This document shows positions 17,164 to 26,128 of a stretch of DNA of 64,000 bases, piece after piece (within the stretch, counting starts at the first letter, position 1; each line of letters starts with the position of its first letter). The notes below the pieces were generated by a model. That model saw only the letters and a list, made by a program, of their open reading frames with translations, made no database searches and had not been told where the DNA came from. Position numbers and translations under genes: made by a program. This stretch comes from Oceanisphaera psychrotolerans (GTDB lineage: Bacteria > Pseudomonadota > Gammaproteobacteria > Enterobacterales > Aeromonadaceae), in contig NZ_MDKE01000055.1 in the NCBI RefSeq assembly GCF_001870485.1, forward strand, positions 78,946-142,945. Direction: 5' to 3'.

Positions 17164-18203
17164 AGCCGCTCGTCGTTGCCTTTCGTCTGCGCCAGCAGGG
17201 TCTGACCCTGCCCGAGCTGCTCGGTGCCGTGGCGATACTCTCGCTACTGATGGCCGGGCTTGGCGGCCTGATCGGCTCCGCCCTCGAACTGCAGAGCGCA
17301 GGCCAGACAAAAAACACCTTGGCTCAGGAGGCCCGCTTTGCGCTGGCGCGCATGACCGAGTCGGTGCAGAACAGTCATCGCCTGCTGCTGCCGCTGGCCG
17401 ACAACCTCGCCACCAGCTGGTCCGAGCATATTCGCGTAGAGACGGTGCCGGCCTCGCCCCCCGAAGGCAGCAGCACCCTGGCCACGGCGGTGCTGGCGGT
17501 CACCCTGAGCCCGCGCCAGGACCTGGATGGCGACGGCTGGGCCGACGCCAACAACGATAAAGACTTTCTCGACCGCAACAACAACGGCCAGCGCGATCCG
17601 GGCGAGGCCGAGCGTATCGACGAAGATCTCGATGCCGATAATACGCTCGACGGCGCACCCGGCATCATCGGCATCGACGACGATGGCGATGGCAGCGTCG
17701 ACGAGTCCTCGGCCACCAATCCGGCCAGGGACAACGATGAACAGGGCGGCCACGGTGATGACCCCCAGGGGAACGGCGATCAGGATGGCGACGGCGCTAT
17801 CGACGAGGATATGCCGGCCGATATGAACCAGGATCAGAAGCCGGGCCTGGCCGGCATCGACGACGACTTCGATGGCCTTATCGATGAAGGAAGCATCAAT
17901 CATGACGATGACGAAGACGGGCTGGCCGGGGAGGACAACTTCGAGCCGGTGGTGTATTACCTCAGTGGCGACCAGCTGATCGAGCGCTGGCCGGCCTTCA
18001 GCGATCAGAACGGCGACAGCCTGGTGGATGGCCGCGACTATACCGAAAGCGTGATTGCCAAGGGCGTGACCCTGCTGCGCATCGAACGGGTGCCGCTGGG
18101 CGGCGGTCGCGCCCAGCTGGTAGATATCACCCTGACACTGACCCAGGATGCCGATAACAGCATCAGCCTGCAGCGCCGGGTGCGGCTGGGAGGTGGACTG
18201 TGA
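17160..18203 (+). CDS. PilW/GspJ-like minor pilin with acidic calcium-binding-type insertion
   Basis: The true start is probably the ATG at 17160, overlapping the previous stop; the frame is open 57 bp further up. The 347-residue protein begins with a prepilin leader and G-LTLPELLGAVAILSLLMAG. After a short conserved part, residues about 120-265 are a very Asp/Asn-rich insertion. It holds repeated D-x-D-G-D-G blocks (DLDGDGWAD, DNNNNGQRD-like, DDDGDGSVDE, DQDGDGAIDED, DDDFDGLIDEG), the pattern of thrombospondin-3/dockerin calcium loops. The fold resumes with VVYYLSGDQLIERW and a PilW-like C-terminus. The insertion roughly doubles the normal size. It could make pilus priming or tip folding depend on seawater calcium (inference). 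Confidence 0.82.
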   Translation: MKPLVVAFRLRQQGLTLPELLGAVAILSLLMAGLGGLIGSALELQSAGQTKNTLAQEARFALARMTESVQNSHRLLLPLADNLATSWSEHIRVETVPASPPEGSSTLATAVLAVTLSPRQDLDGDGWADANNDKDFLDRNNNGQRDPGEAERIDEDLDADNTLDGAPGIIGIDDDGDGSVDESSATNPARDNDEQGGHGDDPQGNGDQDGDGAIDEDMPADMNQDQKPGLAGIDDDFDGLIDEGSINHDDDEDGLAGEDNFEPVVYYLSGDQLIERWPAFSDQNGDSLVDGRDYTESVIAKGVTLLRIERVPLGGGRAQLVDITLTLTQDADNSISLQRRVRLGGGL

Positions 18204-21155
18204 ATCGCCAGAGCCGACGTCACCAGAGCGGCTACCTGCTGCTGCCGGTGGTGATCACCCTGGCCTTGCTGGCCAGTATCTCCTATCTGCTCAGCCACGA
18301 CAGCGCCCTGCATCTGGCCGGTAGCCGCGGCGAGGCAGACCGGCTCGAGGCTCGCTATGTGGCCGAAGCCGGCCTCAACCATGCCAATTGGCAGGCCCAG
18401 CAGGCCAACTGCACCGCCTATCCCAGCCTCGGCAATCAACCCTTCGGCAACCACAGCTACAGCACGGTGATCAGCCCCACCGGTGGCTCGCCTATCAGCA
18501 TCACCGCCAGCGCCCTGCTGGCCAACGGCAGCCGCTACAGCATCAGCCGTGACGCGGTCGATACCTTTGAGTCGCCGATCACTCACACCCTGGTACTGGG
18601 CACGGATCCCGGCAGCGACGTGCTGCTCGACAAGTTCTACCAAAACCAGAATTTCGGCAACTTCGAACTGCAACTCAGCGCACTGTTGACCTGGACCCGC
18701 CGCAGCCTGCTGCAGTTCGATCTGTCGGCCCTGCCCGGCGGCGTTCGCCTGATCGGCGCCGAACTGCAGCTCTATCAGCTCAATACGCTCAGTCTCGGCG
18801 GCAGCCTGACGGCACACAGGATCACCCGCAGCTGGGTGGAGGGGACCGGCCAGCACCGGCAGCCCGAACGGCGCCACCTGGAACAGCTATAACGGCAGCA
18901 ATGGCTGGAGCAGCCCGGGTGGCGACCATCAGGCCACGCCCGTCGCCAGCGCGTCGGCCCGCCTGAGCCCCGGCTGGGTCAGCTGGAATATCGGCACCCA
19001 GGTATCGCGCTGGCTCGACGGCACCGAAGCCAATCAGGGCCTGCTGTTGAAAACCGGCCTGACCTCGGCCCCGCGCTTCGCCTCGAAAGAACACAGTGAC
19101 GCCAGCCTGCGCCCTCGGCTGGTGCTGACCTACGCCTGCCCCTGCGACGCCGGGGCGGCCGGCATCAGCCTGGTGCTGCAGCCCGACGCCGCCGGTTCCG
19201 ACACCTACCTTGATGACGGCAACCCCGGCACCAACTGGGGTGCAGCAACCGACATGCGCATCAGCAACAAGAGCAATAGCCAGAAACGTGGCCTGCTGAA
19301 GTTCGACCTTTCCGGCATTCCGGCTGCCGCACTGGTCACCTCGGCGACCCTGGAACTGAACCTGGAAGGCATAGGGTCGGGCGACACCGCCTCCATCGCG
19401 CTGCACAGGGTCACCCGAGACTGGCATCCGGCCCAGACCAACTGGAATGTAGCGCTGAATACGAGCAACTGGACCAGCCCCGGGGGCGATATCGACCCGA
19501 CGGCGATCACCAGCGCCGTGATTGACCCGCTCACCCCGGGAGCCACTCAATGGGACATCACCGCCCTGGTCGGCGACTGGGTTGCCGGCAATCAGAACAA
19601 CTACGGCCTGATGCTGAAGGGCAGCCCCGGCGTCAACCATGCGGACTTCAGCACCAGCAACCACGCCACCGCCGCCCTGCGGCCGAAACTGACCATCCGG
19701 TATCACTGCCCCTGCGGCGCCCAGTGCACCGTGCCTGAAACACCTTCCTGCAGTGCCTTGTTCATTCCCGATAGCGTGGCCGGCGAATTCAGCACAGCGG
19801 GAAAAAGCTACCGATACAATACCGGCATTACCCCGGTGCCGGAGGGCATGCCGTTCAACGGTAAAACGGTGCCGTCCGGCGGCGGCTGGATAGCGGTGGG
19901 AGGCTCCGGCCGGTTAGTACTGCTCAGCCGCAGCGGACAAATGCTAGACGATACCTTCACCACCGGCCTGTCCGGCCTCGAAGGCGTGGCCTATGTACCG
20001 TCGGGTGAGCTGGCCGGCAAACTGGTGGTGGTCAAAGGCAGCCAGATCTACCTGATTGACCCGACGATCCTGCCACCAGGCAGCAGCTATAAACATATGT
20101 CGGTCGACTTTGCGTCCGATCTGCGCGGCGCCAGCTACATCGACGGGGGCCATTTTGACGGTCATATCGCCCTGGTCGATAAAGCCGCCCACCGACTTTT
20201 CATCATCGCGCAGAATTTCACCCTGGTACAAAGTCGCGACCTCAGCGTCATGCCGGGGGCGCCTGCCAGCTACAGCGGTGGCGTTGAAGGCATCGCCCAC
20301 CTGCCCGACACCGACCTGTTCCTGCTCACCGATGTCACCCTCGGTTACGCGCACCTTTACTCGGCACAGGGCTTCTGGCAGCGTGGCTACGAGGTCATCA
20401 ACAAATTCGGTATTTCCAAACCCACCTCGGCGGCCATAGATCCGCAGACCTGCGCCCATGTGCTTGGCAGCCACCCCGACGATCGATACAAGCTGCTGAC
20501 CAGCACCAACGCGGACGACGGCACCCGGCAAAGCATACTGGCCCCCGCCGGCGACACCTTCATTCTCTCAGTCAACCAGACCCACAATATGGGCAGTGAC
20601 ACCGGCCTCCAGGTCGAAGTGGAGAACAAGGGCCATCGGCGGGCGGCCCTGCTGCGCTTCGACCTCGGCACCCTGCCGGCCGATGCCAAGGTCCACAGCG
20701 CCAAGCTACGCCTGCACGCCCACAACCGCGTCGGCAACCAGAACTGGAACCTGCAGGTACACCGCATCAAGGAAAGCTGGACCGAAAACGGCGCCACCTG
20801 GCTCAGCCGCGACGGCAGCCAGAACTGGAGCGGGGGGCCTGGCGGCAGCTACGCCCCAACGGTGGTGGCCTCTCTGCCCGTTGCCGGTACCGGCTGGTAT
20901 GAATTCGATGTAACAGCACTGGTGCAAGAGTGGCTGGACGGCGTTTCACCCAATAACGGCGTGCAGATCATCGCCGATGCGCCGCAAAAAAATGGCCTTG
21001 AATTCAGTTCCCGGGAGGCCCCTATGCACCACAGCTGGTTATTGTCCATGGCAAGTGACACACTGCTCTGGCGCCCGTCCGGCGCTTGCCCCGGGCCTTG
21101 CCCGGCCTCTCCGGCCGCTGCTGGTGTCGTGCCCCTGTTGAGAGAGGAAGTGTGA
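18200..21155 (+). pseudogene. PilX-like/DNRLRE-repeat putative pilus-tip protein with two frame breaks
   Basis: Frame one (GTG 18200 to 18892) has a PilX-like N-terminus (hydrophobic GYLLLPVVITLALLASI, then YVAEAGLNHANW) and the start of a DNRLRE domain. At about 18842-18846 (GAGGGGACC) the frame changes, and the protein continues in the frame that runs to 21155. It carries the rest of DNRLRE domain 1, a second DNRLRE (TYLDDGNPGTNWG, LLKFDLSGIP), a propeller-like middle (GLEGVAYVPSGEL, GVEGIAHLPDTDLFLLTD) and a third DNRLRE (ALLRFDLGTLP, VTALVQEWLDG). Domains 1 and 2 end in LRPRLVLTY and LRPKLTIRY. The matching end of domain 3 (PYAPQLVIVHGK) is in another frame and stops at 21058, so a second break lies near 21015. 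DNRLRE domains often occur in secreted carbohydrate-binding proteins, so an adhesive tip is plausible. Confidence 0.72.
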
Positions 21156-21157
21156 CT

Positions 21158-22285
21158 ATGGCTATCCCCAAATCCATGGCATTTAACCTGCCGGTGGCAA
21201 GCTGGCTCAAGCGACCCGGCCCCCCTTCCATCGGACTTGAACTGTCGCTGAACCGTCTCAATCTGGCCCAGTTCAAGCCGCAGCCCCCTGGCTCGTCGCC
21301 GGTACTGCAGGCGGCCTGTTCACTCCCCTACCCGACCGACCGGGATACCCTGCTGGCCTCACCACAGAGCCTGAAAGCCCTGTTGGCCAGCGCATTCAAA
21401 CAGCATCCCTTTCGCGGCCGGCGCGTCACCACACTGCTGCCCGCCGACAAAGTCAGGACCCTGTCGCTGAGCTATCAATTCAAGCCCGGCCAGGACGAAG
21501 CCGACATCATACTGACCACGCTGGCCCAGCGACTGAACGAAAAGATTGATGATCTGGTGGTCGATTACATACCGATCCGCACCACCGATGACAGGCCCGA
21601 ACGACTGGTGCTGATTGCCATGGCCCGCCGCCGCGAGGTGATTGACTACCTGGAGCTGCTGCGCCGGGCCGGGCTTGACGTGGTCTCGGTTGAAATCGGT
21701 CAGACCGCCATCAGCCGTCTTATCCTCTGGCTCAATGGCCATGTTCCGGACCGTAACAGCCTGGTGATCAATTTTGGCAACGACAACAGCTACCTGACCA
21801 TGATTGCGGGCCGACGCCTGGTGATTGACCATAGCATCGATTTCGGCGAGGCCACCCTGCTCGAACGATTGGCCTCGGAGCTGGATATCACCAGCCTGCA
21901 AGCCCGGGCCCTGATGCGTTCGGCCGATACCCATGGTCAGTCGGAACACTGGACCTCGGCCGAACCCTGCAACGACAAGGCACGCTCAATGGCTCTGGAC
22001 ATACTGCTGCCCGACCTGATGCAGCTCAAGGACGAGATCCATCGAACCCTGATCTACGCCGCCTCCGAGCTGCATGGCCAGCCGGTGCACAACCTTTATC
22101 TGTTCGGCAGCCTGGCTCGCTGGAACGGCCTGCGCGAGCACCTGCAGAGTTTGATCGAGATTCCGGCCCACTATCCAGACCCGCTGGGCGCCTTTCAGGG
22201 GCAGCGGTGGATCACACCGGATGGGCAGCAGGACTTCTGTATTGCCACCGGCCTGGCACTGAAGGAGCTGACGCCTCATGCATGA
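21158..22285 (+). CDS. PilM/MshI-like actin-fold assembly protein
   Basis: The start at 21158 has AGAGAGGAAG upstream; the frame is open before it but shows no coding character. The 375-residue protein has the PilM-type actin-like ATPase fold. Segments include PSIGLELSLNRLNLAQF near the start, RRVTTLLPADKVRTLSL, NSLVINFGNDNSYLTMI and NLYLFGSLARWNGL. In type IV pilus systems PilM lies in the cytoplasm and binds the N-terminal tail of PilN; in MSHA loci the counterpart is MshI. It overlaps the next gene by 8 bp. Confidence 0.82.
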   Translation: MAIPKSMAFNLPVASWLKRPGPPSIGLELSLNRLNLAQFKPQPPGSSPVLQAACSLPYPTDRDTLLASPQSLKALLASAFKQHPFRGRRVTTLLPADKVRTLSLSYQFKPGQDEADIILTTLAQRLNEKIDDLVVDYIPIRTTDDRPERLVLIAMARRREVIDYLELLRRAGLDVVSVEIGQTAISRLILWLNGHVPDRNSLVINFGNDNSYLTMIAGRRLVIDHSIDFGEATLLERLASELDITSLQARALMRSADTHGQSEHWTSAEPCNDKARSMALDILLPDLMQLKDEIHRTLIYAASELHGQPVHNLYLFGSLARWNGLREHLQSLIEIPAHYPDPLGAFQGQRWITPDGQQDFCIATGLALKELTPHA

Positions 22286-22934
22286 GCTGGAGCTGATTCC
22301 GCCGGACTACCGCGCCGGCCGACTGATAATACGCCGATGCATTTTCGGCGTGACTATGCTGACGGTGGCCAGCCTGCTGCTGCTGCTTGCCGTAGTGCTA
22401 TTGTCACGCCACAACGACCAGCAGGAAAACCAAATCTTCGCCATGCAGCAACAGCAGAACGACATTCGCTACCAGCAAAACCAGCTGCAGGAACTGATCC
22501 GAGCCCGGAGCTCTCTGCAACGAGAATTGCGCTTTCTCGAAGGCCTGCGCAGCGGTGTGACTGTCTCCGAGTTGCTTGATGCCACTGACAGGGCGCTGGG
22601 TGACAACCCGGTCTGGTTTCAGGAATGGAGCTTTCGGCGGGCCAGCAGCCTGGTCGACAAGCCAGCGGGTACCTCGACTCAGGGATATTTCATCCTGATC
22701 AAGGCTGAAGACAGCCCCGCTACCGGGCAGGAAGCACTGAAGCTGGACATGAAGATGACGATTCGCGGTCAATCGGACGATCACCTGGCGCTGTCTCATT
22801 TCTTGCGCCAGCTCTCCGAACAGCCCCAGATTGCCGAGGTCAATCTGAGCCGTACCAGCCTGCGCCGCTACATCAGTGGCGAGGTACTGGACTTTGAATT
22901 AACTGCGCGACTCAGCTCGGGTGAGACACCATGA
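22278..22934 (+). CDS. PilN/GspL-like inner-membrane assembly protein
   Basis: This 218-residue protein starts with a short cytoplasmic segment (ELELIPPDYRAGR) that resembles the PilM-binding INLLP-type motif. One membrane helix follows (residues 25-45, MLTVASLLLLLAVVLL), then a Gln-rich coiled coil (about 48-95) and a ferredoxin-like periplasmic domain. It overlaps both neighbours (8 bp and 4 bp). The role is alignment of the inner-membrane complex with PilO. Confidence 0.8.
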   Translation: MHELELIPPDYRAGRLIIRRCIFGVTMLTVASLLLLLAVVLLSRHNDQQENQIFAMQQQQNDIRYQQNQLQELIRARSSLQRELRFLEGLRSGVTVSELLDATDRALGDNPVWFQEWSFRRASSLVDKPAGTSTQGYFILIKAEDSPATGQEALKLDMKMTIRGQSDDHLALSHFLRQLSEQPQIAEVNLSRTSLRRYISGEVLDFELTARLSSGETP

Positions 22935-23494
22935 AACCGGACATCAACGTCGATCTGACCCCATCAAGAACCTGGCTGCTGGCGCTGGCCGGGGGCGGCC
23001 TGTTGCTGCTGATTGCGCTGGTCACCTATCTGCTGCTACCGGAGCTGAAACGTTATGACGTGGCGAGAGACACCCTGATGTTGCACCAAGGGGCGCTGCC
23101 GGAGGGACAGCAGCTCGACAGCCAGCTCGCCCAGCTCCGCTCCGAGGTGGAAACCTTGCGGCGCACCATTCACGGCGACATGGCCCAGCGCCCGGCCAAA
23201 CAGCTTGGCAGCCATGTTATCGAGTCGCTGCAGAATCTTTCCTGGCAAAACCAGATGCAGCTGACCAGTCTGGTGCCTCGCACGGGCAGCCGTATCGACG
23301 CATTTCAGGAGCTGATCTTCGATATCGAGCTCAGTGGCAGCTACATGGACTTTTACCGCTGGATCCGTGAGCTGAACGACCAGCTCGGTTTCGTGATCAT
23401 CTCCGCCTTCGACATGAGGCCGGTTCGCACCCAGAGCGATGGCACCCACATCGATATCAAACTCACCATCGTAGCCTACAAGGCGGAATCATGA
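22931..23494 (+). CDS. PilO/GspM-like inner-membrane assembly protein
   Basis: At 187 residues it has one membrane helix (residues 15-38, LLALAGGGLLLLIALVTYLL), a coiled-coil stretch (about 50-85) and a periplasmic ferredoxin-like domain. YMDFYRWIRELNDQLGFVII is typical of the PilO family. The gene overlaps the PilN-like gene and the next gene by 4 bp each, so all three are probably translated together. Confidence 0.82.
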   Translation: MKPDINVDLTPSRTWLLALAGGGLLLLIALVTYLLLPELKRYDVARDTLMLHQGALPEGQQLDSQLAQLRSEVETLRRTIHGDMAQRPAKQLGSHVIESLQNLSWQNQMQLTSLVPRTGSRIDAFQELIFDIELSGSYMDFYRWIRELNDQLGFVIISAFDMRPVRTQSDGTHIDIKLTIVAYKAES

Positions 23495-23826
23495 ACATGG
23501 AGCGTCTCTTCCCGATCAGCCTCTGGCTGCTGGCGACCACCGCCCTGGCAGACACCGGCATGCCATTACGGGACCCTTTTGTCAGGCCACAGACCGAGCT
23601 GCCGGCCCGAACCACCCCGACGCCGGTCGTTTCCGAGCCCGACTTCAAGCTGCGCGCCCTGCTGGTGGCCGGCGATAACTCGCTGGCCAACATTGACGGC
23701 ACCATACTGGCACTCGGTGATGAATTCGACGGATATCGATTGATTTCAGTCACTCAGGAAGAAACCCTATTCGAAAAAGGCGCAAACAGATATCGTATCC
23801 CTCTCAAGGAACGAACGTCCCGATAA
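23491..23826 (+). CDS. PilP/MshK-like periplasmic protein
   Basis: The 111-residue product has an N-terminal signal sequence (LFPISLWLLATTALA) without a lipobox. A Pro-rich linker starting with MPLRDPFVRPQTELP is followed by a small beta domain (FKLRALLVAGDNSLANIDGTILALGDEFDGYRLISV), split here only for reading. This is the PilP/GspC homology region, which links the PilN-PilO complex to the secretin. Position between PilO-like and secretin genes supports the call. In MSHA loci the counterpart is MshK. Confidence 0.75.
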   Translation: MNMERLFPISLWLLATTALADTGMPLRDPFVRPQTELPARTTPTPVVSEPDFKLRALLVAGDNSLANIDGTILALGDEFDGYRLISVTQEETLFEKGANRYRIPLKERTSR

Positions 23827-23857
23827 TGACAACCAGGAAGCAGGAGCTTCAATCACC

Positions 23858-25102
23858 ATGCCCATGATTCATCTCTCTCCGGCCATCAAACGCCTGATCC
23901 CCTTGCTTATTCCCATTCTTGCTCTCATCAGTCCGGTCGCGCAGGCCACAAAGGTGTCGCTCAACGTCAACAATGTCGACATTGCCGAAGTCATGGACAT
24001 GCTCTCGCGTCAGCAGAAATTGAATATCATGCTGTCGACGGGGGTATCGGGTGATGTGTCGGTCAATCTCTACGAGGTCGAGGTATCCAATGCCATTCAG
24101 ATGATCGCCGAGTCGGCAGACTTCGTGGTGGAGCGGCGCCAGGGGAGTTATTTTATTCGCAAGCGCGAAGATGTCGGCAAGTACAGCTACAACAACCTGA
24201 CCAGGCTGAAAACATTCAAGGTCCAGTATTCGGACCCCGTCGCCATCATGGATATTCTGAGCAAGTATATTTCCAGCTACGGCAATATCACCGCCCTGCC
24301 GGAGCGCGGTTTGCTGGTAGTGGAAGACAAGCCGGAATTTCTTAGTCGCATCGGCGGGCTGCTCGAGGAAATCGACCGTCAGCCACGACAGATCCTGATC
24401 GAGGCCAAAATCTTCGACGTCACCCTGACGGACTCCGATGTCTTCGGCATCGACTGGGCCACGCTCTTTAAAGGTGGCCAGGGTGAAGTCGGCACCTCCG
24501 GGCTGGTGCCGGGCACCGAGGGCATTTTCATCGATCTGGTCACGCCGGATCTGGCGGTGTTCTTCAATGCCCTGCAAACCAAGAACCGGTTGCACACCGT
24601 ATCGACACCCAAGATACTGGCACTGGAAGATCAGGAAGCCAGCACCGTCATCGGCGACCGTCAGGGGTTCAAGGTCACCACCACCATCAACCAAATCACC
24701 ACCGAAAGCATCGACTTTCTTGAGTCCGGCGTGATCCTCAAGGTTAAACCGGCGGTCGACGAAGCCAACCGGATCCTGCTGCAGATCCACCCGGAGGTCA
24801 GCACCGGAACCGTTAACCAGCAGGGGATTCCCTCACAAAGCACCACCGAGGTCACCACCCAGATGCTGGTCAGCAGCGGTCAGACGGTCTTTATCGGCGG
24901 GCTGATCCGGCAATCCACCGAAGAAGGCGTCAGGGGCGTGCCTATTCTGATGCATATTCCCTTGCTGGGACGCCTGTTCAAGCAGTCAACCTACACGGAC
25001 GTGCAGACCGAAACCGTGGTGCTGATCACCCCTTATCTGGTTCAGGATGGCATGCCGCCCCCGCCAACCGAGCCGCGGCTGACGATGAGCATTTCACCCT
25101 GA
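23858..25102 (+). CDS. Secretin (PilQ/MshL/GspD-like), short form
   Basis: This 414-residue outer-membrane channel protein has a signal peptide ending in ISPVAQA. A short N0/STN-like domain follows (SLNVNNVDIAEVMDMLSRQQ), then one KH-like N-domain (about 110-175, FKVQYSDPVAIMDILSKYI) and the secretin barrel (about 180-405). The barrel signature VPILMHIPLLGRLFK is near 365-380 and VVLITPYLV is at the end. It is shorter than PilQ (about 700) or GspD (about 650), with fewer N-domains. It closes the operon. No prepilin peptidase or retraction ATPase (PilT) gene is in the window, so these must come from elsewhere if the system works. Confidence 0.9.
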   Translation: MPMIHLSPAIKRLIPLLIPILALISPVAQATKVSLNVNNVDIAEVMDMLSRQQKLNIMLSTGVSGDVSVNLYEVEVSNAIQMIAESADFVVERRQGSYFIRKREDVGKYSYNNLTRLKTFKVQYSDPVAIMDILSKYISSYGNITALPERGLLVVEDKPEFLSRIGGLLEEIDRQPRQILIEAKIFDVTLTDSDVFGIDWATLFKGGQGEVGTSGLVPGTEGIFIDLVTPDLAVFFNALQTKNRLHTVSTPKILALEDQEASTVIGDRQGFKVTTTINQITTESIDFLESGVILKVKPAVDEANRILLQIHPEVSTGTVNQQGIPSQSTTEVTTQMLVSSGQTVFIGGLIRQSTEEGVRGVPILMHIPLLGRLFKQSTYTDVQTETVVLITPYLVQDGMPPPPTEPRLTMSISP

Positions 25103-25129
25103 TGCATTCGAACCGGGAGCATTGAAGAG

Positions 25130-25219
25130 ATGAGCACCTGGGCTATCGTGGGTTTGGTCATTCTGTCTGGTCTGCTGCTGGCCGGGGTTTTACTCCGGGA
25201 GAAACAGGCTCGCGGATAA
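25130..25219 (+). CDS. 29-residue membrane peptide; internally deleted echo of the gene at 44592
   Basis: The 29-codon frame starts with MSTWAIVGLVILSGLLL and ends with LLREKQARG. The start matches the first 17 residues of the 210-residue protein at 44592-45224 (MSTPVFVGLFILSGLLL), and the end matches its last residues (LLREQERGG). The DNA before both starts is also alike (GGGAGCATTGA). It therefore looks like a relative that lost about 180 internal codons while keeping frame, start and stop. It may be a remnant or a working membrane peptide. It lies 27 bp after the secretin stop. Confidence 0.5.
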   Translation: MSTWAIVGLVILSGLLLAGVLLREKQARG

Positions 25220-25279
25220 ACCCGGACAGGTCGGGAAACATGCAATTTTACACTTTTGGGCAATGTTAAAGGATAACCA

Positions 25280-25702
25280 ATGCACAACCTCACCATCGTC
25301 GCCTTCGACCGCAAAAACCAGCCCCACATTCGCGCCATTCGCGATGCCGTGTTCATCCATGAGCAGAACATCGATCCCGAGCTGGAATTCGATGGCCTGG
25401 ACAACGCGGCGATGCATGTGCTGGTGGCGGTGGATGATCAATACGTAGGCACCGGCCGCATGCTGGACGACGGCCATATCGGCCGCATCGCCATCTTGCG
25501 GGATTTTCGGGGCCGGGGGCTGGGCGGCCGTATGGTGCAGGCGCTGGTAGACGAAGCGGTATCCCGGGGCTACCCGCGGGTCTATCTGGGCGCCCAGAAG
25601 CAGGCCATCGGTTTCTACGCCAGGCTGGGGTTCATACCCTTCGGCGAGGAGTTCATGGAAGCGGGGATCCCGCATCTGTCCATGGAAAAGCCATTAGTCT
25701 GA
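25280..25702 (+). CDS. GNAT family N-acetyltransferase (YjcF-like)
   Basis: At 140 residues it is a compact GNAT enzyme. Motif A is visible as IGRIAILRDFRGRGLGGRMV (R-x-x-G-x-G), followed by VYLGAQKQAIGFYARLGF, the motif B segment with the conserved Tyr. The N-terminal IRAIRDAVFIHEQNIDPELE fits the YjcF/ElaA-type predicted acyltransferases. The start has AAAGGATAACCA upstream. The 3' part of this gene has a diverged fragment at 47710-47817. The substrate is unknown; neighbours give no hint. Confidence 0.85.
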   Translation: MHNLTIVAFDRKNQPHIRAIRDAVFIHEQNIDPELEFDGLDNAAMHVLVAVDDQYVGTGRMLDDGHIGRIAILRDFRGRGLGGRMVQALVDEAVSRGYPRVYLGAQKQAIGFYARLGFIPFGEEFMEAGIPHLSMEKPLV

Positions 25703-26128
25703 ATCATTGCGCTAGTACAGATACATTCGGTGCCGGCAAGCATGGATGCATCTTATACCAATCTGAATAAAGCTCTGATCTTTCTCAAGTCCGAACTCAG
25801 AGGCAACACAGCCACCTCCCACGACACGCCATAAACTCATCCCTGAGGGCTCGGAAATGCCATCCGTGGCATTTCACGGTCGCGGGAGGTCGTCTCTGTT
25901 GCCTCATCCTGAGCTCCGAGTGGCCAGCAGGCAGTGCCAGCAGGTGACTCTGCAGCATCAAGGAGGGCAAAGGGATCTGCTCAGCCGACCATCCGCACCA
26001 CGGATGGTGCGGCTGAGCCTCCAAGGATGGATTTACGGCGAGTCGGCGGAGTAGACCCTTTGTCCGAGATGGGCATGACCGTCAAAAAGATCGGATATTT
26101 AATGCGATGGGTATTATTAATTGAAAGC
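25703..26128. repeat. Intergenic palindromic element (REP/MITE-like) bounded by inverted ends
   Basis: No gene is visible. An element of about 225 bp is bounded by CGACACGCCATAAACTCATC (from 25822) and, inverted at 26025-26045, GGATGGATTTACGGCGAGTC. Inside, GCTCAGCCGACCATCCG (25979-25995) pairs with CGGATGGTGCGGCTGAGC (26001-26018) around a 5-nt loop, a very stable hairpin. Another inverted pair, CAGAGGCAACA and TGTTGCCTC, flanks the left end. A related but different element lies at 51936-52038 with the same CGACACGCC...AAAC.CATCC end. No ORF or transposase is present. The pattern suggests a dispersed non-autonomous repeat family. Confidence 0.6.
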
